A stretch of 64,000 nt of DNA from Deltaproteobacteria bacterium IMCC39524 (lineage in GTDB: Bacteria > Desulfobacterota > Desulfuromonadia > Desulfuromonadales > BM103): assembly GCA_029667085.1 (NCBI GenBank), contig JARUHJ010000001.1, forward strand, positions 62,001-126,000, written 5' to 3'. The notes beneath the pieces were generated by a model. It saw only the letters and a program-made list of their open reading frames with translations, did no database searches and had not been told where the DNA came from. This document shows, in pieces, positions 42,901 to 51,544 of this stretch (position 1 is its first letter; each line of letters begins with the position of its first letter). A program made the position numbers and the translations under genes.

Positions 42901-44696
42901 GCCTGCTCGCGGCGTTCAACCATATGCACATCTTCCTCGATCCTGACCCGGATACAGCAAAGTCATGGAAAGAGCGCAAGAGGCTGTTTGATAGGCCCCG
43001 TTCGACCTGGGCTGATTATAATAGCGCCCTGATTTCAGAGGGTGGTGGAGTCTGGGAGCGGGCGTCCAAGGAGATCCCGCTCTCTCCGGCAATCAGGAAG
43101 TGGCTGGGTGTTCGTCACACAACCATGGAAGGTGATGAGCTGATCAGGAGGTTACTGCTTGCCGATGTTGAGCTGTTGTGGAATGGCGGTATCGGCACCT
43201 ATGTCAAATCGTCTCAGGAGAAGAATCTCGACGTCGGTGATCGCGCTAACGATAACGTACGTGTCAGTGCCTCACAGGTTAAAGCCAAGGTCATCGGTGA
43301 GGGGGGGAATCTCGGCCTGACTCAGCACGGACGTATCGAATATGCCATGTGTGGTGGCATGATTAATACCGATGCCATTGATAACTCGGCGGGAGTCGAT
43401 ACCTCCGACCATGAAGTCAATCTGAAGATATTCTTCCAGACCTTGCGTGAAGCCGGGGTGATCAAAACCGAACGGACCAGGAACCATCGTCTTCAGGAGG
43501 TCGAAGAGGATGTTTGCCATATGGTTTTGGCCAACAACTACACGCAGAGTCAATGTCTATCTCTCGACTTAAGAAGGTGCCAGTATGATATCGACCCCTT
43601 CGTTGCACTCTCCGAGAGATTAGTGAACACTGGCTTGCTCGATCGTAAAGGCGAGTCCCTGCCCTCGCTTAAGGAGCTTACTGCTCGCGGCTGTGGCTAT
43701 CTGCGTCCGGAACTGTCGATCCTGCTTGCTTACAGCAAGATGCACCTCTATCAAACTCTTCTTGAAAGTGAGTTGCCCGACCAGGAGTCGACCCAAATCT
43801 TTCTACAACAGTATTTCCCGGATAAAACCCGCAAGCGCTACAGTAGCCAGATCAAAAATCATCCTTTGCGACGAGAGATCATCGCCACCATGATTACCAA
43901 CCGGATTGTGGATCAGGCCGGTTGTGCCTTTCTGAATACCCTGGTACAGCAATCAGGTGCGACCATCATCCAAGGGGTCGCTGCCTACCTGGTCTTTGAC
44001 GAAGTCCTGAATGGCGACGCCATTCGTAAACAGGTTGCGGCTGTGGACAACAAAATGTCTTCAGCGCGTCAATATGAGCTTCTCGAGGGGCTTGAAAGAT
44101 CTCTGGCAGGACTCTGCCGTCAGATCTTCGAACAGGTCTTGCCGATGCGCCTTGATAAGGCTAGCGTCAAAGATTATCGCCAGCGCCTGAACGTCTTCCG
44201 TACCCATCTTGTCGAACTGCTCCCAGAGGCAGAATGGCAGGTGTGTAAAGATGCCGCGAAAGTTATTGTAAAAGAAGGCTTCCCCGAAGAAATGGCCCTG
44301 GAAATGGCAAGTTTCCGTTACCTGGCCGGGTTCTTGCCGGCAGTCCACATTGTTGAAAAAACCGGAGCCGATCTGCTGCAAGTGACTGCTGCGGTTGGTG
44401 AAATGCGTCTGCGCCTGAAAATTTCCCAGGTTATGGAAAGTCTCAACGAATATACACCGCACGATCATTGGGACAGGGCTGCATTGGTCAGCTTGCGCAG
44501 CGCATTCATCAAGCAGGCCATTAAACTGACCCGAAGCGTCGTGGCTGCAGGGCAGGGCACGGATGCTTTCCTGGCGGGTAAACGACAACGCCTTGATGCT
44601 TATCTTTCCCTCGTAGAAACCTTGCACTCTGCTCCGCCGTCAACGACCAGCCTGTATGTTGTCCTTTTACGTGCACTTGAGGCTATTGAAGATTAG
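39942..44696 (+). CDS. NAD-specific glutamate dehydrogenase, large (180 kDa) type
   Basis: A 1584-residue catabolic glutamate dehydrogenase of the GDH-180 class, which converts glutamate to 2-oxoglutarate and ammonia with NAD. The catalytic core is near residues 780-1180: GGKVARGGIRWSDRPDDFRTE, VPVGSKGGFIVK, and the NAD-binding region with GIGDMSGDVFGNGML. Long N- and C-terminal ACT-like and helical regions flank it. ATG at 39942 follows GAGAGG. Length equals the family norm. It is probably monocistronic: a hairpin lies after the stop. Confidence 0.95.
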   Translation: MELIIEEHGKSFGKAHQARIADLKRLLKTHPSREDAQNLLALADSLLVYSHSQALLKRSGSELLEWLQSFLNFLRQRDQDVNVAYFRPPNSGSSFLLVNAPDVPYLVDSLKTILQHLPQRAMVISHPILNINRKDGVLAGIGEQFVDGQLESFIIVQFEGVRDLDTTSVEEEIRRVFQIAETVGRQRKDLNQSLQKLALLDESQEQKDFTEWLLNGNFICFGHASVEVLNLNGKTAKFRLIEAPLGWLPDTLLAQVDGAKKTPEFTKRAKKILARKNPLVVEILQEISPIYQQDNLIYLGFRECCKSDRRIEHIYVGLFSQNSVSELASNVLPLKTKLLAALNRQHVPSESYDYRKVVEIFNTFPKVEMFFLSNKALDRLVQSFVSLQRQQSVKLVVTRSLSLRGVTLLVIMPRDYYSRDAVRRMESYLGRFLSAQHVSSREVHFYSEYVSLHFRVVPEDDQIRIDVDALQKVLTDLARPWEEKLRLLILRGAEGRVGLNLWNRYADSFPKDYKELIHPRFAIRDVRAIEQLLATGDDGFDLWGPFQERQEFYRLQFYSLKESYLNELMPFLENLALAVVDEVDFFLEVDGRTIYVKSFAVRNSYPDGQPLAAQRDNLLKTLTGLRKGRIEDDYLNRLMVLTGLDWQEVDVFRAYRNYYFQLGNPFTKRRVAFTLINNPQAALLLYRYFEARFQPSTDWQDSIQREEEALMPIRMELAQTLDQIRDINEDRILRSLFNLIDSTVRTNFFIRRDDPDYFLSFKISSIGVIDMPLPRSMYDTYVHSATMEGVHLRGGKVARGGIRWSDRPDDFRTEVLGLMKTQMTKNALIVPVGSKGGFIVKTPFTTREEGGELSRQAYITLMRGLLDLVDNRVAGEIVGPTGLVVYDDEDPYLVVAADKGTAHLPDTANAVSLDYNFWLGDAFASGGSVGYDHKKLGITARGAWECVKRHFRELGKDIQNEAFTVVGIGDMSGDVFGNGMLLSKKTCLLAAFNHMHIFLDPDPDTAKSWKERKRLFDRPRSTWADYNSALISEGGGVWERASKEIPLSPAIRKWLGVRHTTMEGDELIRRLLLADVELLWNGGIGTYVKSSQEKNLDVGDRANDNVRVSASQVKAKVIGEGGNLGLTQHGRIEYAMCGGMINTDAIDNSAGVDTSDHEVNLKIFFQTLREAGVIKTERTRNHRLQEVEEDVCHMVLANNYTQSQCLSLDLRRCQYDIDPFVALSERLVNTGLLDRKGESLPSLKELTARGCGYLRPELSILLAYSKMHLYQTLLESELPDQESTQIFLQQYFPDKTRKRYSSQIKNHPLRREIIATMITNRIVDQAGCAFLNTLVQQSGATIIQGVAAYLVFDEVLNGDAIRKQVAAVDNKMSSARQYELLEGLERSLAGLCRQIFEQVLPMRLDKASVKDYRQRLNVFRTHLVELLPEAEWQVCKDAAKVIVKEGFPEEMALEMASFRYLAGFLPAVHIVEKTGADLLQVTAAVGEMRLRLKISQVMESLNEYTPHDHWDRAALVSLRSAFIKQAIKLTRSVVAAGQGTDAFLAGKRQRLDAYLSLVETLHSAPPSTTSLYVVLLRALEAIED

Positions 44697-44726
44697 AGCG
44701 TAAAAATGTATATGTGTGGACTTTAT

Positions 44727-44765
44727 TGTCAGGGACTGTCCCTCCGGGGGGTTGTCCCTTTCTCA
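44727..44765 (+). terminator. Probable terminator or REP-like hairpin after the dehydrogenase
   Basis: CAGGGACTGTCCCTCCGGGG GGTTGTCCCTTTCTC allows AGGGAC to pair with GTCCCT, or GGGAC with the nearer GTCCC. A short T-rich run follows. Similar GGGACTGTCCC palindromes occur as dispersed elements in related bacteria, so it may be a repeat. Confidence 0.45.
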
Positions 44766-44810
44766 TGAGTTGCTAATTTTTAACCATTCAATAAACTTAA
44801 GGAGATTAAG

Positions 44811-45413
44811 TTGCTGAAAAGACAACTCGGTGCTTGCGTCACCTTTTTCCCACAACCAACCACCCTGATCGCAACCCAGAACGGCGAGGGTGAGGTTAAC
44901 TTGATGATGGCGTCCTGGGTGGGGATCGTCAGTAAAACCCCGCCAACCATTGCTGTCTCGCTGAATCGTGATCGTCATACCTATGCCAACATCAAGGCCA
45001 ATGGAACCTTTTCGGTTAACGTGGTCCCTGCAAAGATGGCGCAGGCCGCAGATGCTTGTGGGCTGGCCTCGGGCAAGAAGGTTGATAAGCAGAAGTTGAC
45101 CGCTCTGGAAGTTTCTCCCGGAACGCTCGAGGGTGTTTCTCTGGTTGATGAGTCACCACTCAATGTGGAATGTCGCTACGTAAGCGAAGTTGAGCTGGGT
45201 GACTATCGCCTAGTCTTAGGTGAAATCGTTGAAATTCATGCCTGTGAGGAAGCCTTTAATGAGCAGGGTGAAGCCGACGTGAAAGTCTTTGACCCACTCG
45301 TTTATTTGGGTGGAATGCGCGAATACTGGTCTTTGGGTAAAAAAGAGGCCGATGCTTATCGTGCAGGCCTTGTTTTACTTGATAAGGACGAGCCACTTAG
45401 ACGTTTTAAGTAA
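44811..45413 (+). CDS. Flavin reductase family protein
   Basis: A 200-residue FMN-binding split-barrel protein of the flavin reductase (flavoredoxin-like) family. FPQPTTLIATQNGEGEVNLM, then MASWVGIVSKTPPTIAVSLN and YANIKANGTFSVNVV are typical FMN-contacting segments. The start is TTG at 44811 behind a clear AAGGAG. Flavoredoxins pass electrons to sulfur/sulfite or other acceptors in anaerobes; the partner here is unknown. Confidence 0.88.
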   Translation: MLKRQLGACVTFFPQPTTLIATQNGEGEVNLMMASWVGIVSKTPPTIAVSLNRDRHTYANIKANGTFSVNVVPAKMAQAADACGLASGKKVDKQKLTALEVSPGTLEGVSLVDESPLNVECRYVSEVELGDYRLVLGEIVEIHACEEAFNEQGEADVKVFDPLVYLGGMREYWSLGKKEADAYRAGLVLLDKDEPLRRFK

Positions 45414-45420
45414 ATCACAC

Positions 45421-45449
45421 TAGACACCCTTAGGGGCCTATGCTATAGA
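45421..45449 (+). promoter_or_regulatory. Sigma-70 promoter for the pantothenate operon
   Basis: TAGACA (45421-45426), a 17-base spacer and TATAGA (45444-45449) fit a sigma-70 promoter. Transcription would begin about 45456, just before the tandem hairpins of the leader. Confidence 0.55.
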
Positions 45450-45480
45450 ATAATCGCTTTTTCAGAACGCTGTTTTTAAA

Positions 45481-45556
45481 GCCCGGAACTTGTGCCGGAG
45501 CTGCACTAAAAAAATGGTTAAACGACATACCGCCTGGATCGATGAGACCGGGACGG
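45481..45556 (+). promoter_or_regulatory. Tandem bulged-A hairpins in the panB leader, pan RNA motif candidate
   Basis: First hairpin: GCCCGG (45481-45486) pairs with CCGG-A-GC (45495-45501), leaving A45499 bulged. Second: CCGCCTGG (45530-45537) pairs with CCGGG-A-CGG (45548-45556), leaving A45553 bulged. The pan RNA motif is known upstream of panB/panC genes, includes Deltaproteobacteria, has bulged adenosines and is often tandem. The match is by eye only. Further pairing (GGCAGT 45555-45560 with ACTGCC about 45602-45607) extends the leader structure. Confidence 0.55.
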
Positions 45557-45667
45557 CAGTAGTAGTAAGGAACACGATCGGTGCCTGCACCGTGACATGC
45601 GACTGCCTTCCGTACGGACTCGGGGGGCTTTTTTCGTTTTAGATATGATTTCAGGAGGTTAACACCC

Positions 45668-46480
45668 TTGAGTGAAACAACTAAAAAGACAACGACAGTC
45701 CTTTCTCTGCAGGCCATGAAAGCCCGTGGTGAGAAGATTACGGTCCTGACTGCCTACGATTATCCTTTCGCCCGCATCATGGATCAGGCCGGGGTGGATG
45801 TGATCCTGGTTGGTGATTCTGCGGGCTCCGTGTTCGCTGGTTACGATAACACTCTGCCGGTCACCATGGACGAGATGATCTACCATACCCGCGCTGTGGT
45901 TCGTGGAACCGGTCAGGCTCTGGTTGTTGCCGATATGCCTTTCATGTCCTATCAGGTCGATCTTGCTGATGCACGTCGTAATGCCGGCCGTCTGATCAAA
46001 GAGGGCGGGGCTCATGCTGTCAAGCTCGAAGGTGGCGTCAACGTCGCCGAGACGATCAGGTCAATTGTTGCTATGGATGTACCGGTAGTCGCGCATATCG
46101 GTTTGACGCCACAGTCGATTCACCGCATGGGAGGTTTTCGTGTCCAGGGCCGTGAAGAGGCCCAGGCAAATCAGTTGCTGGCAGATGCCCGTGCGGTTGC
46201 CGATGCCGGCGCCTGCGCCGTAGTTCTCGAAGGGATTCCCGCAGAGCTCGCTAAAGAAATCTCAGTAGAGTTGACGATTCCGACGATTGGCATCGGTGCC
46301 GGGGTCGATTGTGACGGTCAGGTTCTGGTGATTCACGATATCCTCGGACTCTGCGAGAAATACTCGCCGAAGTTTGTCAAACGCTTCGCCGATGTCTCAG
46401 GAACGATTCGCGAAGGGATTGATGATTATATCCGTGAAGTGAAGGATGGGAGTTTCCCGGGCCCGGAGCATTCGTTTTAG
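45668..46480 (+). CDS. panB: 3-methyl-2-oxobutanoate hydroxymethyltransferase
   Basis: First committed enzyme of pantoate synthesis: adds a hydroxymethyl group from methylene-THF to ketoisovalerate. The 270-residue protein has the family segments [31 protein letters not shown] and [22 protein letters not shown] at 45668 is the start, behind AGGAGG at 45653-45658. It heads panB-panC-panP, with a structured leader upstream. Confidence 0.97.
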   Translation: MSETTKKTTTVLSLQAMKARGEKITVLTAYDYPFARIMDQAGVDVILVGDSAGSVFAGYDNTLPVTMDEMIYHTRAVVRGTGQALVVADMPFMSYQVDLADARRNAGRLIKEGGAHAVKLEGGVNVAETIRSIVAMDVPVVAHIGLTPQSIHRMGGFRVQGREEAQANQLLADARAVADAGACAVVLEGIPAELAKEISVELTIPTIGIGAGVDCDGQVLVIHDILGLCEKYSPKFVKRFADVSGTIREGIDDYIREVKDGSFPGPEHSF

Positions 46481-46484
46481 GGGC

Positions 46485-46588
46485 TCAGTACGCGGCATGA
46501 GGAAGTCAAAAGCAAAAACATATTAAATTAAGGTGTTGGGGTTGGTTTGAGGTTTTCGCGTTCCTCGTCCCGCGTCCCCTTGAAAAAC
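46485..46588. repeat. Degenerate inverted repeat between panB and panC
   Basis: Left arm GTACGCGGCATGAGGAAGTC (about 46488-46507), right arm GAGGTTTTCGCGTTCCTCGT CCCGCGTCCCC (about 46549-46579), approximate reverse complements. It ends ten bases before the panC ATG at 46589. Confidence 0.55.
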
Positions 46589-47437
46589 ATGGAAATAATC
46601 TCAGATATCAAATCAATGCAGAACCGCTGTCTGGCCGCCAGGGCCGCTGGGCAAACAATCACCTTCGTGCCGACCATGGGTTTTTTGCATGAAGGCCATC
46701 TCTCCCTGTTGCGCGAAGGGCGCAAGCGTGGCGATTTGCTGGTTCTGTCGATCTTTGTGAATCCGACCCAGTTCGGTCATGGAGAAGATCTTGACCGTTA
46801 TCCGCGTGACTTTGAGCGTGATGAGAGTCTGGCACGAGAGTGTGGAGTCGATCTGCTTTTTTATCCCGATGCCGAAGCGATATACCCACCAGGGTATGCT
46901 ACCTACGTTGCTGTCGAAGGCCCTTTGACGACAACCCTCGAAGGGGCATGTCGGCCGACCCACTTCCGCGGTGTCACCACCGTGGTGACCAAACTCTTCA
47001 ACATTGTCATGCCGCACGTCGCTCTTTTCGGACGCAAGGATTTTCAACAGTTGGCAGTGATAAGCCGCATGACCGCTGATCTTAACCTGCTGATAGATAT
47101 TGTTGGTCTGCCGATCATTCGCGAAGAAGACGGTCTGGCTATGAGCTCGCGCAACGTGTATCTATCCAAAGATGAGAGGCAGCAGGCGTTGGTTGTTAAT
47201 AGCACCTTGCGTCAAGCGGCCGAGATGGCTCAGAATGGAGAGTCAGATGCCGAAAAGATTCTGACCATGGCCCAGGGTCGTTTGCATGCCGAGGCCGATC
47301 TGAACATTGATTACGTAAAGATCTGCAATGCGCAGAGTCTTGAAGAGGTCTCTACAATTGATCACGAATCGGTCATGTTGTTGGCGGTTTCTGTTGGTAA
47401 AACCCGCTTGATCGATAACGGCAACCTCATCTCTTAG
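46589..47437 (+). CDS. panC: Pantoate-beta-alanine ligase
   Basis: ATP-dependent joining of pantoate and beta-alanine to pantothenate. The 282-residue protein shows FVPTMGFLHEGHLSLLREG (ATP-binding HxGH-type motif), FVNPTQFGHGEDLDRYPR, and LFGRKDFQQLAVISRM, then MSSRNVYLS. The ATG at 46589 is chosen because the longer frame upstream runs through the repeat. The decarboxylase gene follows nine bases after the stop. Confidence 0.97.
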   Translation: MEIISDIKSMQNRCLAARAAGQTITFVPTMGFLHEGHLSLLREGRKRGDLLVLSIFVNPTQFGHGEDLDRYPRDFERDESLARECGVDLLFYPDAEAIYPPGYATYVAVEGPLTTTLEGACRPTHFRGVTTVVTKLFNIVMPHVALFGRKDFQQLAVISRMTADLNLLIDIVGLPIIREEDGLAMSSRNVYLSKDERQQALVVNSTLRQAAEMAQNGESDAEKILTMAQGRLHAEADLNIDYVKICNAQSLEEVSTIDHESVMLLAVSVGKTRLIDNGNLIS

Positions 47438-47446
47438 GCTTAAGAT

Positions 47447-49111
47447 ATGATGACCCAAGATACGGCACGCGCGACCCTGGAAAACCTCTACCGGATTTTT
47501 ACGATTCCGGAAGCGCCCGAATCGACTCTTGGCGAGATCGATCAGGCGATTTCCAAAGATGTCGCCGGTTTCCTGCAAACGCACATCGTTGCTCTTGAAC
47601 GCAGCCTCGAAGAGATTGAGGCTGACTTCTCTCTGTCGTCTATTCCCGAAGAACCAACCTTTGTCTCCGAATACACCGAGTTTGTTAAAGAGAAGCTGGT
47701 CGCCCAGTCTGTGCATACCGCTGCTCCCGGTTTTATTGGTCACATGACCTCGGCGCTGCCATATTTCATGCTGCCGCTCTCGAGGATCATGACGGCACTG
47801 AACCAGAACCTGGTCAAGGTTGAGACGTCCAAAGCCTTCACACCACTGGAACGTCAAGCCCTGACCATGCTTCACCATCTTGTCTACCAGGGCGAAGATG
47901 CCTTCTATCAGCAATGGATTCACAACAGTCAACATGCCCTTGGCGCCTTCTGCTCGGGAGGCACGATTGCTAATGCCACAGCACTCTGGGTCGCCCGCAA
48001 CACGCTCTGCGCTCCATCCGAGGACTTTGGCGGTATAGCCAAGGAAGGTCTGGTTCGCGCATTACGACATCTCGATTGCGACGGCCTCGCTGTCCTCGTT
48101 TCCAGTCGCGGCCACTACTCGCTTGGCAAGGCCGTCGATCTGCTTGGCCTGGGGCGGGACAACCTGGTCAAGGTTGAGACCGACAGCAACAACCGCATCG
48201 ATATGACTCAGCTTAAAGAGACCTGTCGTCGCTTACAGGACGAGAAGATTCGTCCCATGGCGCTGGTCGGGATTGCCGGAACCACAGAGACCGGCACCGT
48301 TGATCCTCTCGACGAAATGGCCGACCTGGCTCTTGAATTGGGTTGCCATTTCCATGTCGACGCCGCCTGGGGAGGGCCAACGCTTTTTTCCGAACGTTAT
48401 CGTCCCCTGCTGAACGGGATTTCCCGTGCCGATTCTGTGACCATCGATGCTCACAAGCAGCTCTATGTGCCGATGGGGGCGGGGATGGTGCTTTTCAAAG
48501 ATCCTACGGCGCTCTCTGCAATCGAGCATCACGCCAACTATATCCTGCGTCACGGCTCCAAGGACCTCGGCAGTCATACCCTCGAAGGCTCTCGACCCGG
48601 CATGGCGATGCTGGTCCACGCCGGTCTCTCAATCATCGGCCGGAAGGGTTATGAGCTCCTCATTGATCTGGGGATCGAGCGCGCTAACTCTTTTGCGCAA
48701 ATGATTCTTCAGCATCCGGATTTCGAGCTGACCAATACACCGCAACTGAATATCCTCACCTATCGTTACTGTCCGAAACACGTCCAGCAGGCTTTAGCTC
48801 AAGCTAAGGACGAACAGTCTGCTGAGATTAATGCCCTGATCGATCAGGTTAACCAGCTGTTGCAGAAAGATCAGCGTGAGGCCGGCAAAACCTTCGTCTC
48901 AAGAACGCGTCTGAAGGTGCCCGGATACACTCAGGAGCTGACCGTTTTGCGCGTGGTGCTCGCCAACCCGCTGACCACTGATGAAATCCTCACTTCTGTC
49001 CTTGAGGAGCAATGTACGATCGTACTGCAACAGGATATCCAGTCACTCCTGGAGCAAGTCAATACTCTTTGTGGGATGATTATAGTTTCCCCCAAGATTG
49101 CCTGTGCCTGA
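47447..49111 (+). CDS. panP: PLP-dependent aspartate 1-decarboxylase (PanP-type)
   Basis: A 554-residue group-II PLP decarboxylase. Lys337 in SVTIDAHKQLYVPMGAG binds PLP; HVDAAWGGPT holds the Asp that pairs with the PLP ring. The group with this length, next to panB/panC, is proposed as a PLP-type aspartate 1-decarboxylase making beta-alanine where the pyruvoyl PanD is missing. The operon position directly after panC supports that use here over glutamate decarboxylase. Overlaps the frame of the amidohydrolase gene only upstream of its chosen start. Confidence 0.88.
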   Translation: MMTQDTARATLENLYRIFTIPEAPESTLGEIDQAISKDVAGFLQTHIVALERSLEEIEADFSLSSIPEEPTFVSEYTEFVKEKLVAQSVHTAAPGFIGHMTSALPYFMLPLSRIMTALNQNLVKVETSKAFTPLERQALTMLHHLVYQGEDAFYQQWIHNSQHALGAFCSGGTIANATALWVARNTLCAPSEDFGGIAKEGLVRALRHLDCDGLAVLVSSRGHYSLGKAVDLLGLGRDNLVKVETDSNNRIDMTQLKETCRRLQDEKIRPMALVGIAGTTETGTVDPLDEMADLALELGCHFHVDAAWGGPTLFSERYRPLLNGISRADSVTIDAHKQLYVPMGAGMVLFKDPTALSAIEHHANYILRHGSKDLGSHTLEGSRPGMAMLVHAGLSIIGRKGYELLIDLGIERANSFAQMILQHPDFELTNTPQLNILTYRYCPKHVQQALAQAKDEQSAEINALIDQVNQLLQKDQREAGKTFVSRTRLKVPGYTQELTVLRVVLANPLTTDEILTSVLEEQCTIVLQQDIQSLLEQVNTLCGMIIVSPKIACA

Positions 49112-49118
49112 GCCTGTT

Positions 49119-50387
49119 ATGAGTAGACCGACCCTCTACAGGGCCCGCTACGTCCTTCCAATTACCTCTTCCTTGGTTGAAGATGGGGCTGTTCTCGTTG
49201 ATTCCGGCCTGATTCGAGCCGTCGGGCATTATTGTGACCTCGCTGAAGCTCATCATGAAGCGGCTCTCGTTGATTTTGGCGAATCGGTCCTCTTGCCGCC
49301 GATGGTCAACGCCCACGCCCACCTTGAACTAACCGCCTTTTCTGATTGGGCGGCTGCGGCTGGTGAACCTCTCGCCCCACAGAATTTTGTCGACTGGATC
49401 CTCTGGCTGGTGCGTATTAGGATGGACGTTGGCGAAGATCAGCTGAAAGCATCGCTCGAAGCAGGGTTGAAAGCTTCCTTGCTTGCCGGGACGGGTGCCG
49501 TTGGTGATATCTTCACGACTCTGAATGCCGTCGAGGCCTATCTGGAGTCGCCCTTGTACGGACAAGTCTTTGCTGAAGTCCTTGGCCATGATTTGGATTT
49601 AATCGAATCGCGCCTCTTATCTATCAAGTCTCTTACTGTTAAGCCTCCGGCAAAAAACCTTGGCTGGGGACTTTCTCCCCATGCCACTTATACGTTGTCA
49701 GCCTCTGCTACAGATCTGGTCTTTGCCTTTGCAAAAGAGTTCGCCTTGCGGTGCACGATTCATCTCGCGGAATCAGAACCTGAAAGTCAATTCCTGCGCG
49801 ACGGCACAGGCGCTATCGCCGACAAACTGTTTTCTACCGCAAAATGGGACCCTCTGCTCAGTCTACCGCCTGGTTGCAGCCCGGTTCGCTCTCTTTGTAG
49901 CGAAGGGAGGCTGAAAGAAGGTGACTTGATCGTTCATGGTGTCCATGTAAACCCTGCTGATGTAGCGATGTTAAAGCAGAGGGGTTGCTCTGTTGCTCTT
50001 TGCCCCCGCTCCAACGCTGCTCTGAATGTTGGCAAGGCTCCCGTCACTGATTACCTGAACGCCGGTATCCCTTTGGCCCTGGGCACTGACAGCCTGGCGA
50101 GTTCGGACAGCCTTTCCCTCTGGGATGAACTAGCCTTTGCTGTTGAATGGTTTGCAGACGCTGCAGAGCCACGTGACTGGCTTGAAATAGCCACTCTTGG
50201 TGGAGCGAAAGCTCTCGGCATTGAGAATAGGATGGGGCAACTGGCTCCCGGTCAGGAGGCCTCCTTCCAGGTTGTTACACTGCCTTCCCTGCCACAAGTC
50301 GATGCGTTGGAAGAGACTCTTTGTGCTTCTGGTAATGATGTTAATGTCACCCACCTGTATCTGGCCGGTGAGAACGTCTTGATGTAA
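49119..50387 (+). CDS. Amidohydrolase, possibly aminodeoxyfutalosine deaminase
   Basis: Metal-dependent amidohydrolase of 422 residues (TRZ/ATZ, cytosine-deaminase-like). Metal motifs: NAHAHLELTAF, later HLAESEPESQ, HGVHVNPAD and LGTDSLASSDSLSLWDEL. This subgroup includes enzymes deaminating aminodeoxyfutalosine in the futalosine menaquinone route, which anaerobic relatives use, but related deaminases act on other purine-like substrates. The ATG at 49119 starts the conserved N-terminal beta-sandwich. It follows panP by seven bases. Confidence 0.78.
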   Translation: MSRPTLYRARYVLPITSSLVEDGAVLVDSGLIRAVGHYCDLAEAHHEAALVDFGESVLLPPMVNAHAHLELTAFSDWAAAAGEPLAPQNFVDWILWLVRIRMDVGEDQLKASLEAGLKASLLAGTGAVGDIFTTLNAVEAYLESPLYGQVFAEVLGHDLDLIESRLLSIKSLTVKPPAKNLGWGLSPHATYTLSASATDLVFAFAKEFALRCTIHLAESEPESQFLRDGTGAIADKLFSTAKWDPLLSLPPGCSPVRSLCSEGRLKEGDLIVHGVHVNPADVAMLKQRGCSVALCPRSNAALNVGKAPVTDYLNAGIPLALGTDSLASSDSLSLWDELAFAVEWFADAAEPRDWLEIATLGGAKALGIENRMGQLAPGQEASFQVVTLPSLPQVDALEETLCASGNDVNVTHLYLAGENVLM

Positions 50388-50528
50388 ATTCAACCTCTTC
50401 TCTAATGCCTTTTGTCCGATCTGCCATGAGTTTGTTAGTCCAAGAGCTTACGTGGTAAGATTCTGCTGTACCACAACATGTATAGCTGTTTAGAGGTTAA
50501 AGCTGCTAAAAACGGATAAGAAACTGTT

Positions 50529-50975
50529 ATGATTGAAGAAGTTGGTACTGTTGTCGAATTGAAAGGTAAGATGATTGCAGTGGTCATGTGTACCAAGAGC
50601 AGTCTCTGCGAAAATTGTGCGACCAATGGCAATTGCGCCCTCGGCGATGACGATAACACCCGCCTGATCGAGGTGCATAACCCCCTCGCCGCCGAAGTCG
50701 GCGAACAGGTTCGCATCGCAACCACAACGAAGTCTTTCCTACAGTCTTCTTTTCTGTTATATATCGTCCCCTTGATTGCCTTGGTCATCGGTGCTATTGC
50801 AGGCAAACTGGTCGCCGAGTCAACTTCTACCGGTCTCGACCCCAACCTTCTTTCGGCTATTTTAGGGGTCTCCTTCATGAGCGGCAGCTTTGTGATTTTG
50901 CGCGTTGGTAGCAACGTGCTGAATAAGGAAAGTTATATGCCGAAGATCGTTGAGATCCTCAAAGAGGATCTCTAA
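50529..50975 (+). CDS. rseC: RseC/MucC-family protein
   Basis: A 148-residue inner-membrane protein. The N-terminal cytoplasmic part has the Cys pattern LCENCATNGNCALG (residues about 27-40) typical of RseC, followed by two membrane segments (SSFLLYIVPLIALVIGAIAG and ILGVSFMSGSFVILRVGS). RseC proteins assist SoxR reduction and, with Rnf, electron flow; in some bacteria they affect sigma-E. No rnf or rpoE gene is in view. The gene stands alone between repeats. Confidence 0.85.
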   Translation: MIEEVGTVVELKGKMIAVVMCTKSSLCENCATNGNCALGDDDNTRLIEVHNPLAAEVGEQVRIATTTKSFLQSSFLLYIVPLIALVIGAIAGKLVAESTSTGLDPNLLSAILGVSFMSGSFVILRVGSNVLNKESYMPKIVEILKEDL

Positions 50976-51080
50976 ATCGTAGCTATAAGCCGTAAGCTGC
51001 AAGCGGTAAGATTTTGACCTTAAAATCTTAGAGATTTAAAACTTATAACTTATAACTTAAAGCTTATAGCTTATCGCTGG
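50976..51080. repeat. Degenerate inverted repeat (GCTATAAGC / AACTTATA type)
   Basis: Left arm AGCTATAAGCCGTAAGCTGC AAGCGGTAAGATTTTG and right arm AACTTATAACTTATAACTTA AAGCTTATAGCTTATCGC are reverse complements in approximate units, with a central AAAATCTTAGAGATTTAAAA. It fills the rseC-smpB gap. Confidence 0.7.
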
Positions 51081-51088
51081 GTTTTCTC

Positions 51089-51541
51089 ATGGGCATAAAA
51101 ATCATCGCCAATAACAAAAAGGCTTATCACGAATATTTCGTTGATGAAGTCGTTGAAGCGGGTCTGGTTCTCCAGGGCACCGAGGTTAAGTCGATGCGCC
51201 TGGGGCAGGTGAGCATCAAGGAAGCCTATTGCCGGATTCGTAATGGTGAGGTGTTTGTCGACAATATGAACATCAGCCCGTACGAGCAGGGCAATCGTGA
51301 AAATCACGATCCGCTGCGTGCGCGCAAGTTGCTCTTGCACGGCTATGAAATCGAGAAGTTGAGCAAGAAAGTGGCCGAAAAGGGGTTGACCCTGGTGCCG
51401 ACCAAGGTTTACTTCAAAGACAGCAAGGCCAAACTGGAAATCGGTGTTTGTCGTGGTAAAAAACTCTACGATAAACGCGAAACACTCAAACGCCAGCAGG
51501 CTGATCGCGAAGCATCAAGAGCAATAAGAGAAAGAGACTGA
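51089..51541 (+). CDS. smpB: SsrA-binding protein SmpB
   Basis: Partner of tmRNA in ribosome rescue. The 150-residue protein begins with IKIIANNKKAYHEYFV and has the family segments GLVLQGTEVKSMRLGQVSIKEAYC and VPTKVYFKDSKAKLEIGV, then a basic C-terminal tail (KLYDKRETLKRQQADREASR) that enters the mRNA channel. Its partner RNA gene ssrA lies about 100 bases downstream, beyond a repeat. Confidence 0.97.
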   Translation: MGIKIIANNKKAYHEYFVDEVVEAGLVLQGTEVKSMRLGQVSIKEAYCRIRNGEVFVDNMNISPYEQGNRENHDPLRARKLLLHGYEIEKLSKKVAEKGLTLVPTKVYFKDSKAKLEIGVCRGKKLYDKRETLKRQQADREASRAIRERD

Positions 51542-51544
51542 GAG

